Assembly: GCA_019057475.1 (NCBI GenBank)
Contig: DXJO01000010.1
Location: forward strand, 293,460 to 357,459
Direction of reading: 5' to 3'
Length of the DNA stretch: 64,000 bases
From: Candidatus Thorarchaeota archaeon
GTDB taxonomy: Archaea; Asgardarchaeota; Thorarchaeia; Thorarchaeales; Thorarchaeaceae
This document shows, in pieces, positions 50,656 through 59,280 of this stretch. How positions within the stretch are numbered: position 1 is the first letter of the stretch; every line of letters begins with the position of its first letter. Made by a program: the position numbers and the translations under genes. The notes beneath the pieces were generated by a model, which searched no databases, was not told the DNA's origin, and worked only from the letters and a program-made list of their open reading frames with translations.

Positions 50656-52020
50656 TCATTCTGCCTTGTTGAGTTCATCATGTGCTTGGGATATCATGGT
50701 TTCCTCATCTTCGGAGTTGAGCACTAACCCCTCGACGGGCTCCTCGGGAGATTCCGCAGCTGCAGTTTCCATAACATCGTCAAGTGCTCTGACTGATGGA
50801 GTCAGCAAAGCGGCAGTTCCTAGCACGATTGTCGCCACTCCTGAGGCAATAAACCAAATCGGAACGCCGTAAGCATCTGCCACGGGCCCAGCAATAACTA
50901 ATCCAATGGGCATCATCGCAGTGGATCCACTAACAACAAGCGCAAACACTCTTCCTTGCTTATCAGCTGGGATCGTTGATTGCAGCAATGCAAGGATGGA
51001 TCCATTCACAATAGTACCAAGACTCGCCACGAGGAAGAACAGAGCTGTTGCCTGGAAAAATGCATCTGGCGGCATCAGACCAATCAGCAGATCCAAGATT
51101 CCAATCACGATTAGTGCGATAAGTGCTGTAAAAGTCCGCCTTCTACCACCTCCCCAAATGCCAAGGAGTATTCCCGAGAGCACCATTCCTATAGCACTTG
51201 CTGACTGGATTATTGCCAGATATGTTGCATCGCCGTGGAAATGGTTGGTGACAAGAATGGGGATCAGGGTGGATGCGGGCCCTCCCACCAAGTTTAGGAA
51301 CATCGCCATCACGACAATTAGTAGTATTCCCCGTGTTTTCCTCAGGAAGCGGAAACCATCCATCATGTCACCGAGAACAGATTTTTCCTCTAATAGGCTC
51401 GTTCGCTCAGGCTGAGGGACATGAACGGCTGCAAGAGCGCCTATCGCAATGATAGCAGTTGCCACATCTATCATCAGGATTGTACTCATCGGAAGCAGAA
51501 TCAGAACAAGCGCTCCAAGCGGCGGCGCGAGTATGCCCGCTGCTCCTTGGAGTGTGTGGTTCATGCCCCCAATGCGCAATAGGTGCTCTTTGGGGACCAT
51601 CAGACTGGTTGACGCCAGCATCGCCGGCCAGTGGAATGCACCTGCGGCTGAACCAATGAGCATGGCCAGATAGATATGCCAGATCTCTATAGTCCCAAAG
51701 TGGAACGTGGCCACCAGGAAGAGAATGCTTAGGGCGATAATCATGTCTGCAGCAATCATAGTTCTGCGTCTATTCCATCGGTCCACATACGACCCTGCAA
51801 AGGGTGCGATCAAGACCTGTGGCAACAATGCCATTATCGTGGCGATGGCGAGCACAGTAGCGGAGCCGGTTTGAAGTGTCAAATACCAGACAATAGTGAA
51901 TCGTACGAGTCGACTCCCGAACAAAGATACGGCCTGACCGCTCCACAAGATGGCAAAAGGACGCAATGACTTGGTGGTTTCATCCTTTGGCGGCTCAGAC
52001 AACATCGTACTGAATTTCAT
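50656..52020 (-). CDS. Major facilitator superfamily exporter
   Basis: A 454-residue membrane protein with about twelve helices. The MFS loop motif VDRWNRRRTMIAAD (between helices 2 and 3) and FAILWSGQAVSLFGSRLVRFTIVWYLTLQTGSATVLAIA at the start are typical of the EntS/MacB-like drug or siderophore exporter group. The C-terminal tail is long and acidic (EEPVEGLVLNSEDEETMISQ). It is convergent with the mutase gene. The substrate is unknown. Confidence 0.88.
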   Translation of the reverse strand: MKFSTMLSEPPKDETTKSLRPFAILWSGQAVSLFGSRLVRFTIVWYLTLQTGSATVLAIATIMALLPQVLIAPFAGSYVDRWNRRRTMIAADMIIALSILFLVATFHFGTIEIWHIYLAMLIGSAAGAFHWPAMLASTSLMVPKEHLLRIGGMNHTLQGAAGILAPPLGALVLILLPMSTILMIDVATAIIAIGALAAVHVPQPERTSLLEEKSVLGDMMDGFRFLRKTRGILLIVVMAMFLNLVGGPASTLIPILVTNHFHGDATYLAIIQSASAIGMVLSGILLGIWGGGRRRTFTALIALIVIGILDLLIGLMPPDAFFQATALFFLVASLGTIVNGSILALLQSTIPADKQGRVFALVVSGSTAMMPIGLVIAGPVADAYGVPIWFIASGVATIVLGTAALLTPSVRALDDVMETAAAESPEEPVEGLVLNSEDEETMISQAHDELNKAE

Positions 52021-52179
52021 GTCAATGGTGAGATATATTGCAGCTGGTTTGGGAATAAACTAGCAATTGGACTTACTCTCGCCGGAATCCTTCACCACAC
52101 TGACCTTCAACTGCCAGCAGTCGATGCAAGGTCTGCGGCCAACATACACCGTTGCCCGAAACTTGTACAATCATGGACA

Positions 52180-52347
52180 TCAATGTCCTTGACTGATGTT
52201 CGGTTCCTGATTCATTGAGGTCTGCTCTGCAGGTCCTACTGGATCTGCGACAAGTCTCACGTCCTCTCCACAGGCGTTTTCTATCTCCGTCCAACTGGCG
52301 GCGACCAAATTGCATGCACGCCCTAGCAATCTGCATTGAACGTCCAC
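52180..52347 (-). CDS. Possible small leaderless gene, function unknown
   Basis: This is a 55-residue minus-strand frame opening MDVQCRLLGRACNLVAASWT at a GTG. The TATA-like CTTATAACG near 52372 lies about 27 bases before that codon, so the transcript could start at the GTG itself. Three cysteines and a mixed composition are not decisive. The ORF track gives it a longer start. It may also be noise or a relic. Confidence 0.25.
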   Translation of the reverse strand: MDVQCRLLGRACNLVAASWTEIENACGEDVRLVADPVGPAEQTSMNQEPNISQGH

Positions 52348-52609
52348 ACTACTTAATCCTGAGCAGTACGTTATAAGCATCTACAAAATGCCCAAGATCG
52401 TACAAGTTCTTGGCAGCTGTTGCATATCCTCCTTCCATAGCAGTCAATTGTAGAACACGTTTCGCAGGACATTTTCTTATCCTTCAGCAATAGACAAGAT
52501 TAGTTCTATGCTGTATACTCCTTGTGCGGCGAATCATCCACAAGAGCTGCTACATCTCAAACCCTCTGCATTCCTAGGTGGAACTGACAATGATCGTAGG
52601 ACAAGAGGG

Positions 52610-52639
52610 GAGAACCCGGCTCAGACACGCCGGGCTCTC
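52610..52639. terminator. Hairpin downstream of the beta-propeller surface gene
   Basis: GAGAACCCGGC pairs with GCCGGGCTCTC over a seven-base loop with one A-C mismatch. It sits 51 bases past the stop of the minus-strand surface protein gene. On the minus strand it is followed by CCCCTCTT. The same arrangement occurs at 25341-25372. Confidence 0.45.
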
Positions 52640-52689
52640 TTCAAGATTACGTTCTTCTTGATTAGATACGACAGGTTTGCATTAACAGG

Positions 52690-53976
52690 CTAAGTTCTCC
52701 TCTTCCGCATGTATACAACAATCACAATAAGAATAACGGCTCCTCCAATTCCTATTGCTATTAGCAGAGTGTAATCTGGGACTTCAGAAGGTGGCGCCGA
52801 GTCCTCAAATGCGACCAGTATCCCGTTGACTGGACCCGTGTCAGCACTTCGCATGAAACCAGCCACCGCAAATCCACCGGCAGCAAGCTCGACCAAAGCG
52901 TGTCCTTTGTCCAGGTATTCGCCACCAAAGGCCTTTTGCCATTGCAGCACTCCATCGCTGTCTGTACGCCCCAGCCAGACATCGGAGCCCCCTGCACCGA
53001 ACGCATAAGTGCCGCTTGTGAGCGCAAAGCCACCATCACTACATTCCACTACGTCAAGGCCGCCAGGGGCGCTCATCATCCCTGCGAATCCGGTCGTGTG
53101 ATTGTATAGCTGGTTCCAGAGTTCATTTCCATCTCCATCTACCCGCACAAGCCACCCGCCTGCAGAGTCTTCGAAGGAAGACGTGCCGGCTGCGATTGCA
53201 AAGCCTCCTGTACTCACCTCGATTACGGAGTAGCCCATGTCGTAATCGGTACCGCCAAATGTACGGTTCCATAATTCGTTCCCATCTGCGTCCGCCCTAA
53301 TCAACCAGACGTCACTATCTCCCGCTCCGAGACCTTCTGTATATCCGGCTAAAATGAAGTGTCCACCACTAACTTCTGCAACTGAGAGGATTCCCGAAGT
53401 TTCATATTCATCTGCTGAGGCCGTAATGAAGGTCTTGTTCCAGAGCTGGTTCCCGCTGCTATCCAGCTTCAGCAGAAAACTACCATCGCCATGTCCTACA
53501 ACTACAAACTCCCCGTTGCTGCATTCAATTACACAAAATGCATCTGTACTAGCGCCCCCCATCGTGAATGTACTGTTCCAGACCATAACCCCCGAGGCAT
53601 CTGTGCGAATCATCCATGCATCATGCGTAGCAGTCCGTCCAGCGATGAGGTATCCTCCTGTACTCACTTCAACTAAGCTGTAGCCTAGGTCGGAACCTAG
53701 ACCCGGTGAATCGTAAGTCTTATTCCAGATCATCTCGCCATCCGAGTTCGTCCGTGTCAACCATGCAGAGCATTCTCCTGAGCTTGTATTCCCGAGCCGC
53801 CCGAGCAGAGCAAAGCCGCCATCGCTTAGCTGAACTACATCATATAACTCGTCGGTCCCGTCTCCTCCATATTCCTGATACCATAGCTCATCGGCTGCGT
53901 AGACCGGCAATGCAGAAGCCAACATAATCGCAAATGACACCACTAAAGCTTGAAGGATTCTTCTTCTTCTCAACAT
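52690..53976 (-). CDS. Surface beta-propeller protein with C-terminal anchor
   Basis: A signal peptide (ALVVSFAIMLASALPVYA) is followed by about seven repeats of some 50 residues, each with D.GYSLVEVSTGGYLIAG, WLIRTDADGNELWN and a following FGG. These SDVWLIRADADGNELWNRTFGG units stack as a PQQ/kelch-like beta-propeller. The tail is VPDYTLLIAIGIGGAVILIVIVVYMRKRRT, a membrane helix plus basic residues. The protein is therefore exposed on the surface. Ligand and partners are unknown. There is no catalytic residue pattern. Confidence 0.85.
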   Translation of the reverse strand: MLRRRRILQALVVSFAIMLASALPVYAADELWYQEYGGDGTDELYDVVQLSDGGFALLGRLGNTSSGECSAWLTRTNSDGEMIWNKTYDSPGLGSDLGYSLVEVSTGGYLIAGRTATHDAWMIRTDASGVMVWNSTFTMGGASTDAFCVIECSNGEFVVVGHGDGSFLLKLDSSGNQLWNKTFITASADEYETSGILSVAEVSGGHFILAGYTEGLGAGDSDVWLIRADADGNELWNRTFGGTDYDMGYSVIEVSTGGFAIAAGTSSFEDSAGGWLVRVDGDGNELWNQLYNHTTGFAGMMSAPGGLDVVECSDGGFALTSGTYAFGAGGSDVWLGRTDSDGVLQWQKAFGGEYLDKGHALVELAAGGFAVAGFMRSADTGPVNGILVAFEDSAPPSEVPDYTLLIAIGIGGAVILIVIVVYMRKRRT

Positions 53977-54278
53977 TCAACACATCCTGAGTTCGATTCG
54001 GGCCTTGCGAATGCTCCAGTGATGATCTGGGATGTTGTTGAATTCAATGCAATTGATGGGTGCTTGGCTTTTCTTTGAAGTCATGGTACTCCTGGCATTT
54101 GACGATTCCAATCAGTCTGATTCCCATGGCCGCGAATACGTGTTCTTATCAATTCACGCAATCCCAGAAAAGGCTTTCGAGAAGTTGCTCATCTTGGAAA
54201 CTGTCCCCTGCAGCAGACGCTTTTGCATCGATGCATACTTGCTCAATTGTTCACCAATCTGCCCCATAGTCGATGCCT
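53977..54278. other. Intergenic region, divergent promoters
   Basis: About 380 bases separate two divergent genes. The plus-strand frames listed by the ORF track (54032-54376, 54060-54269) have no family resemblance and no ribosome site, so I do not call them genes. Confidence 0.4.
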
Positions 54279-54286
54279 ATTTATTA
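54279..54286 (+). promoter_or_regulatory. TATA-like box for the GlcD-like operon
   Basis: The sequence atttatta lies about 75 bases before the TTG start at 54360, giving a transcript start near 54310 and a leader of about 50 bases. Confidence 0.4.
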
Positions 54287-54359
54287 GGGAGATTTCCTGC
54301 GAGTATCGCTTTCGACAATCCACTCCTCGGCCCTGCCGCTGAGAACGGAGGACTAACGA

Positions 54360-55880
54360 TTGGCAGAGTACAATAAGGTCACGGATGAAGTTGTGAAGAA
54401 ACTGGTCGCAATCTGTGGTGAGAAATACGTCACGGACAGCGAACCACTACGTTACAGCTATATGGCAAGAGGCATCATGGGACTGGAGGCCGTTCTTCCT
54501 GAGGTCGTAATCAGACCTGCAAATACTGAGGAAGTCCGGAAGATCCTCATGATTGCCAACGATAGCCTGAGCCCTGTCACTCCCGCTGCAGGCGGTCTAA
54601 GTGGGGGCTTTGCGTTGCCGGCAATTGAGCCGGGCGGCATTTTGATGGACATGACACGGATGGACAAGATGGAGGTTGACACAGAGAACCGAGTCATGAT
54701 AGTTGAGCCTGGCGTGAGATGTGGTGACGCTTGGCGTATCTTCAAGAAGCGATGGCCCGATTGGGCACCACCAATTCCTGACGGAGCACCACCCGGGGCT
54801 ACCATTCTGGGCGATGCCATAGAGCGTGGCTTTTCTCTGGTGACCGGAAGGTACGGACCGCAGGCTGATATGATCATGGGTCTTGAGATAGTCTTGCCAA
54901 GTGGTGAGATATTCAGGACCGGTTCATGGGCGCTTGATGGCGCGAAGGCGTTCTACAGGTGGGGTGTAGGTCCGAACCCAGACGGCCTGTTCCTTGGTTC
55001 TCAGGGTTCGATGGGCATCATCACCAAAGCTGCAGTGAAGATTGTACCTCATCCTCATTTCAAAACGATCGTAGCTTATGGTGGCGACAGCTGGGAACAC
55101 ATTATTGAGCCAGCATGGGAGATTGGCAAATACGAGATGGGGATATCCGATAATACAGTCATGGTCCAAGGAGGCAACTGGCCCCTTGTAATGACCCGCT
55201 GGCCCAAGAGCAACGTACCGCTCGATTACAAATTCTACGAGAAGATTGGCATTGACGAGTACTGGATGAACTCAGAGGTGTGGGCGCATTCCCAGGAAGA
55301 GCTTGATTTCACGCTGAAGCGGATTGACGAGATATACAAGGACTATGAGGTCAAGAAGAAGACAATATGCAAACAGCAGCAATTGCATCCGAAGCAGATC
55401 GCGTCAAGGCTCAAGAAACCGAATCTGATTGCAGTTCCATACGGCCTGTACGAGGCTGGATTCTTGTTTGTGACTGTGTATACACCTTGGCTGGAGTCCA
55501 GCAGGTGTGCCGAGATGTACTGCCAAAAGATGGAGGAACATGGCTTTCCGCCTGTCATGTGGGTTGCATCAATAGACCATGCAAGGCAAGCCATAGTCAT
55601 GCCAATACTTTGCTTTGATAGCACAGAGAAGGGAGTACTCGATAGGATTAGGAAATGGAATATTGAAACAACGGAACTTGTGCTCGATAATGGCTGGTTG
55701 AACTACCGACCAGACCCGTTCGTGCATGCTCCCATGACATTCAGCAAGTCGAAGGACTACTACCGGATGCTCGTGAAGTTCAGAAAAGTACTCGACCCGA
55801 ATCTCATCTTACATCCCGGGCGATTGGCCATTCCTTGGGCGTCTGTTACAGATAGTCCAAGTCCACTGGAGGATGAGTAG
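54360..55880 (+). CDS. FAD-dependent 2-hydroxyacid oxidoreductase (GlcD/D-lactate dehydrogenase type)
   Basis: A VAO-family FAD protein. The N-terminal FAD domain reads RPANTEEVRKILMIAND, PVTPAAGGLSGGFALPAIEPGGILMDMTRM, MIVEPGVRCGDAWRIFKKR and LGSQGSMGIITKAAVKI. The C-terminal cap is typical, including PDPFVHAPMTFSKSKDYYRMLVKFRKVLDPNLILHPGRL. The start is a TTG with GGAGG eight bases upstream. The Fe-S partner gene follows after 64 bases. D-lactate, glycolate or another 2-hydroxyacid is a plausible donor, and electrons would flow into the Fe-S partner; the substrate is inferred. Confidence 0.87.
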   Translation: MAEYNKVTDEVVKKLVAICGEKYVTDSEPLRYSYMARGIMGLEAVLPEVVIRPANTEEVRKILMIANDSLSPVTPAAGGLSGGFALPAIEPGGILMDMTRMDKMEVDTENRVMIVEPGVRCGDAWRIFKKRWPDWAPPIPDGAPPGATILGDAIERGFSLVTGRYGPQADMIMGLEIVLPSGEIFRTGSWALDGAKAFYRWGVGPNPDGLFLGSQGSMGIITKAAVKIVPHPHFKTIVAYGGDSWEHIIEPAWEIGKYEMGISDNTVMVQGGNWPLVMTRWPKSNVPLDYKFYEKIGIDEYWMNSEVWAHSQEELDFTLKRIDEIYKDYEVKKKTICKQQQLHPKQIASRLKKPNLIAVPYGLYEAGFLFVTVYTPWLESSRCAEMYCQKMEEHGFPPVMWVASIDHARQAIVMPILCFDSTEKGVLDRIRKWNIETTELVLDNGWLNYRPDPFVHAPMTFSKSKDYYRMLVKFRKVLDPNLILHPGRLAIPWASVTDSPSPLEDE

Positions 55881-55944
55881 GAAATGAAAGCACATCCACA
55901 ACAAAAGTTTCAAAACATAACCTACACAAGGAGGCAAGATTCCA

Positions 55945-57255
55945 ATGACTAGTCTTGAAGAGCTTCGCAAGATCAACGCGCGTTGCATACACTGTCGCGC
56001 TTGCCAATATGCCTATTCCAACGAGCCGGATAGGGAGGGGGCGGACGAGGAGTATACTGGCATGATGCTGTCATGTCCAGGCGGCAACTTCTACGGTTGG
56101 GAAGGCTACTTCAACAGTGGCAGGATGTGGATGGCCCGAGCGTTCCTTGAGGGCGATCTCAAACCCAGTCAAGAGATGCTTGAGATTATTGAGGCATGCA
56201 CGACCTGCGGTCTTTGTGCTGAGCAATGCACAAACTACATTGATACAGTCGATGTCATTGAGGAACTGAGAGCTGCCATTATCGAGTCAGGCGTTGAACC
56301 TCTGAAACGGCACAAGATGATTGGAGATCGGGTTCTTGAAGAGGACAAGAGGAACCCCTATAACGACCCGCGGAGCGACCGCACAGCTTGGCATGATGGG
56401 TCTGTTGATGACAAAGATATGAAGGTCGCATACTACGTCGGCTGTACTGGAGCATACAGACAGCAGGGCGTTGCCAAGCACACTGCAAGTATTCTGAAGA
56501 AGCTAGGTGTTGACTTTACAGTCCTGACCGACGAAGTGTGTTGTGGGTCTCCAATACTACGCACTGGTCAGAAGGACATCCTCAAGAAAGTCATGAATGA
56601 AAATCTCGAGATGTTCAAGGACTTCGACTTGCTAGTGTTTTCATGTGCGGGATGCTATAGGACTTTCAAAGTGGACTATCCAAAGCAGAGTGGCAAGCCT
56701 TTGCCCTTCAAAGTCGCGCACACACTGGACATCGCCTATGACCTCATCACTGAAGGCAAGCTCAAGATTGAGAAGCCCTACAACAAGAAGGTCACGTGGC
56801 ACGACCCCTGTCACACTATACGACACATCGGACTCTCAATTGAGAAGGAGATTCTTGAGAAATCGGATAACTGGCTGCTTGACAGCAGGAAAGCGGCCAA
56901 GGCGAAGGAAGCCTGGTACGAGCGGCCCAGAGAAGTGATTCGCGCGATTCCAGGCATGGACTTCCGTGAGATGTACAGAATCAAGGGCAACAGTTTCTGC
57001 TGCGGAGCAGGAGGCGGTGTCAAGACACAATTTCCAGATATGGCCAACGACACTGCGAGAGAGCGTGTCAAGGAAGCCGCGTCAACCGGTGCAGAAGTCC
57101 TGTTGACCAGCTGTCCCTTCTGCATAACTAACTTCAACGATGCTGTCAAGGCGTTAAAGAAGGAAGAAGAAGAAACTGGTAAGGACTTGTCCGCTGTGGG
57201 TTCAAAGATTGAAGTGGTAGAGCTTCTGGAGCTAATGGATCAACTGCTTGACTAG
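55945..57255 (+). CDS. Fe-S oxidoreductase, GlcF/HdrD-like (two CCG domains)
   Basis: The N-terminal ferredoxin-like region has CIHCRACQYAYSN and CTTCGLCAEQCTN. The CCG domains have ACTTCGLC, YVGCTGAYRQQGV, DEVCCGSPILRTGQ, VFSCAGCYRTFKV and WHDPCHTIRHIG, then FCCGAGGGVKTQFPDMA and LLTSCPFCITNF. This is the GlcF/HdrD layout that carries electrons from an FAD oxidase to a quinone, heterodisulphide or ferredoxin. The first cluster is less regular than usual (CIHCRACQYAYSN with a long gap). The ATG has GGAGG about ten bases upstream and sits close behind the GlcD-like gene. Confidence 0.87.
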   Translation: MTSLEELRKINARCIHCRACQYAYSNEPDREGADEEYTGMMLSCPGGNFYGWEGYFNSGRMWMARAFLEGDLKPSQEMLEIIEACTTCGLCAEQCTNYIDTVDVIEELRAAIIESGVEPLKRHKMIGDRVLEEDKRNPYNDPRSDRTAWHDGSVDDKDMKVAYYVGCTGAYRQQGVAKHTASILKKLGVDFTVLTDEVCCGSPILRTGQKDILKKVMNENLEMFKDFDLLVFSCAGCYRTFKVDYPKQSGKPLPFKVAHTLDIAYDLITEGKLKIEKPYNKKVTWHDPCHTIRHIGLSIEKEILEKSDNWLLDSRKAAKAKEAWYERPREVIRAIPGMDFREMYRIKGNSFCCGAGGGVKTQFPDMANDTARERVKEAASTGAEVLLTSCPFCITNFNDAVKALKKEEEETGKDLSAVGSKIEVVELLELMDQLLD

Positions 57256-57265
57256 TTGAACTTCT

Positions 57266-57295
57266 GGACTGGGTAGGACTACTCCTGCCCAGGTC
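57266..57295 (+). terminator. Hairpin terminator after the GlcD/GlcF genes
   Basis: GGACTGGGTAGGA pairs with TCCTGCCCAGGTCC around a four-base loop with one bulge and one G-T pair, 11 bases after the stop. It is followed by agtctattcat, a weakly T-rich run. It plausibly ends the operon. Confidence 0.6.
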
Positions 57296-57407
57296 CAGTC
57301 TATTCATGGCTCACTGACAATGCTGGACAATCTTCCAGTTTGGTGTAAATAGTTTACAATCCAAATCCATCATCAGCTAGCTTCTCACGGAATGACACAG
57401 GTCCACC

Positions 57408-58049
57408 TCATTTGATGATGTTCGCGAGTTTGCCAGTGCGGTGTAAGTAGACAATTCCCCAAATCCACATGATGGCAGTTAGAGAAGTCAGAATCTCAGG
57501 CAAGGCTACACCTGTCCAAGGCATTACTCCGACAATCGTTCCCCACCACAAGTAGATTGAGATGAAGGGCAGCGCGAGTGATATCAGGGCAAACCACCAG
57601 AGCTCTCGAAACCGCAGCCAGCTAAGACCAATGAACCACATGGCCCACGGGAATGAGAAGAAAAATCCCACGGATACAATGTAGTGAGTGGGACTGAAGT
57701 TCTCCGAGAAGACACCAATGGTTGTCAGAAACACGGACGCTATGACATATGGGATAATGCCAATCTTTGTTGGTAAATCAGTGAGTTGGCGAAGGAGCCA
57801 AATGATGTAGTACACCATCACCGTCCCAGTGATAGCCAGTCCTGCATTGAAGATAATCGCGCGTACAACTGGATTTGGACCGATGTCGGTGCGTATGTAA
57901 TGCCCCAGGTCGCTCAGTGCGTTACCAGTCCAAGAGAAGTCTGGTGAAATGAGAATTGCAACTGCAATGCAAGTCAATGCAAAAAGTGGGGCTATTGTAG
58001 CCATGAGGATTGGCTTCGGTACTTCCCGAATCTTCTCAGATAGCGACAT
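57408..58049 (-). CDS. DUF998-like integral membrane protein
   Basis: Six membrane helices with the DUF998 pattern SWTGNALSDLGHY near residue 40 and AIIFNAGLAITGTVMVYYI following. Other segments (FLTTIGVFSENFSPTHYIVS, WFIGLSWLRFRELWW) also fit. The function of this family is unknown. The ATG at 58049 is used rather than the TTG six codons before, because GGAGG is four bases upstream. It is divergent from the diaminopentanoate dehydrogenase-like gene. Confidence 0.8.
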   Translation of the reverse strand: MSLSEKIREVPKPILMATIAPLFALTCIAVAILISPDFSWTGNALSDLGHYIRTDIGPNPVVRAIIFNAGLAITGTVMVYYIIWLLRQLTDLPTKIGIIPYVIASVFLTTIGVFSENFSPTHYIVSVGFFFSFPWAMWFIGLSWLRFRELWWFALISLALPFISIYLWWGTIVGVMPWTGVALPEILTSLTAIMWIWGIVYLHRTGKLANIIK

Positions 58050-58192
58050 GAAACCTCCAGCAGACAATCCTGTATTTGAGTACTCCTACACGTGGCGATA
58101 TGTCTGCATGTTTCCCAAGCAGTTCAAGCCAAGAATTCATTAGACGGATTATTCATGTCCACGCCACACAAGCCCTCCAGCTTATAGAGGAG

Positions 58193-59236
58193 ATGAATAA
58201 GATACCAGTGCCATTCAAAGTCCTGCAATTTGGCCTTGGAACGATGGGCAGGATAATCACGCAGACACTCATGGACCGAGGAAACCTTGACCTGGTTGGA
58301 GTCGTTGATATTAACCCCAAATACGCAGGCAAGAGTGTCGAGGAAGTTCTGGTTTCGGGTCGCAAGACATCCACATCGATCTTTAACAGCTTAGAGAACG
58401 CACTCCAAGCATTAGGAGATCAACCCGCCGACATAGCCCTGATTGCAACGTTGTCCTCTCTCGATGACATTGCTTCGTCAATCTCGGATTGCTTTGAAGC
58501 CGGAATGGACGTGGTATCCCTCTGTGAAGAGCTATCATATCCCTACATTCGCCATCCCGAGCTCTCACGAAACCTTGACAGATTGGCTAAGAAACACGGG
58601 AAGACCGTTCTGGGCACCGGCATCAATCCTGGTTTCCTGATGGATTTTCTTCCCATATGCCTTTCAGCTCCCTGTCAGAGAGTAGATACGATACGCGTGA
58701 CGCGCCGCATCGATTCCAGTCGTCGGCGCACATCATTCCAGAAGAAAATCGGTACGGGCATGAGTCCAGCGGACTTCAAGAAGGCCATATCTGAGGGCTC
58801 GATTACAGGTCACGTGGGTTTAGTGGAATCCATTCGAATGATTAACGATGCCCTGAATCTAGAGCTCGACTCTGTAGTAGAGTTACCCCCTGAACCAGTG
58901 ATTGCATCTACTGACATTGAAACCCCCGTTGCAGATGTAAAGAAAGGGGATGTCATCGGATTGAAGAGCAATGGAGTGGGTAGGAAACAGGGAACGGATG
59001 TGGTAACCTTGAGCTTCATCGCACATGCGGGAGCGGAGCCGGAGTTCGACGAGGTTTGCATTGAAGGCTATCCCAAGATAGTCCAGCGCATTGAAGGAGG
59101 CATTCAGGGCGATCACGGTACTGTTGGAATGATCCTGAATATGATTCCCTTGGTTATTGAGGCCCCACCTGGTCTCTTCACGATGAAAGATCTACCGTGT
59201 CCAAGAAATACGCAGTCGTTCTGGAGAGGCGACTGA
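58193..59236 (+). CDS. DapB-like reductase, 2,4-diaminopentanoate dehydrogenase type
   Basis: The NAD(P) domain is FKVLQFGLGTMGRIITQTLMDRGNLDLVGVVDINPKYAGKS. The substrate domain has GTGINPGFLMDFLP, RRIDSSRRRTSFQKKIGTGMSPADF and GHVGLVESIRMI, matching the Ord group that oxidatively deaminates 2,4-diaminopentanoate in ornithine fermentation. The ORF track begins 39 codons earlier; the ATG at 58193 starts the domain but sits unusually close to AGAGGAG, so the start is uncertain. The aminotransferase and CoA-transferase genes follow, suggesting a catabolic operon. Exact substrate unknown. Confidence 0.78.
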   Translation: MNKIPVPFKVLQFGLGTMGRIITQTLMDRGNLDLVGVVDINPKYAGKSVEEVLVSGRKTSTSIFNSLENALQALGDQPADIALIATLSSLDDIASSISDCFEAGMDVVSLCEELSYPYIRHPELSRNLDRLAKKHGKTVLGTGINPGFLMDFLPICLSAPCQRVDTIRVTRRIDSSRRRTSFQKKIGTGMSPADFKKAISEGSITGHVGLVESIRMINDALNLELDSVVELPPEPVIASTDIETPVADVKKGDVIGLKSNGVGRKQGTDVVTLSFIAHAGAEPEFDEVCIEGYPKIVQRIEGGIQGDHGTVGMILNMIPLVIEAPPGLFTMKDLPCPRNTQSFWRGD

Positions 59237-59280
59237 CAAGCCCTCAAGACAATACATTGCTAAGTCAGGTGAATAAGATT

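Larger units (their letters stand above)
52021..52689. other. Long intergenic region with a possible small gene and a hairpin
   Basis: About 670 bases between two minus-strand genes. Nothing in the ORF track is convincing: the frames have no family resemblance. Two items inside it are listed separately, a possible leaderless 55-codon gene (52180-52347) and a hairpin at 52610-52639. A TATA-like CTTATAACG lies near 52368-52376 on the minus strand. The rest (52021-52179, 52348-52609) shows no feature. Confidence 0.4.

Noticed and set aside
54032-54376. Plus-strand 114-residue frame before the GlcD-like gene
   Set aside because: No ribosome site, no recognisable domain, and it overlaps the TATA-like element and the start of the real gene.
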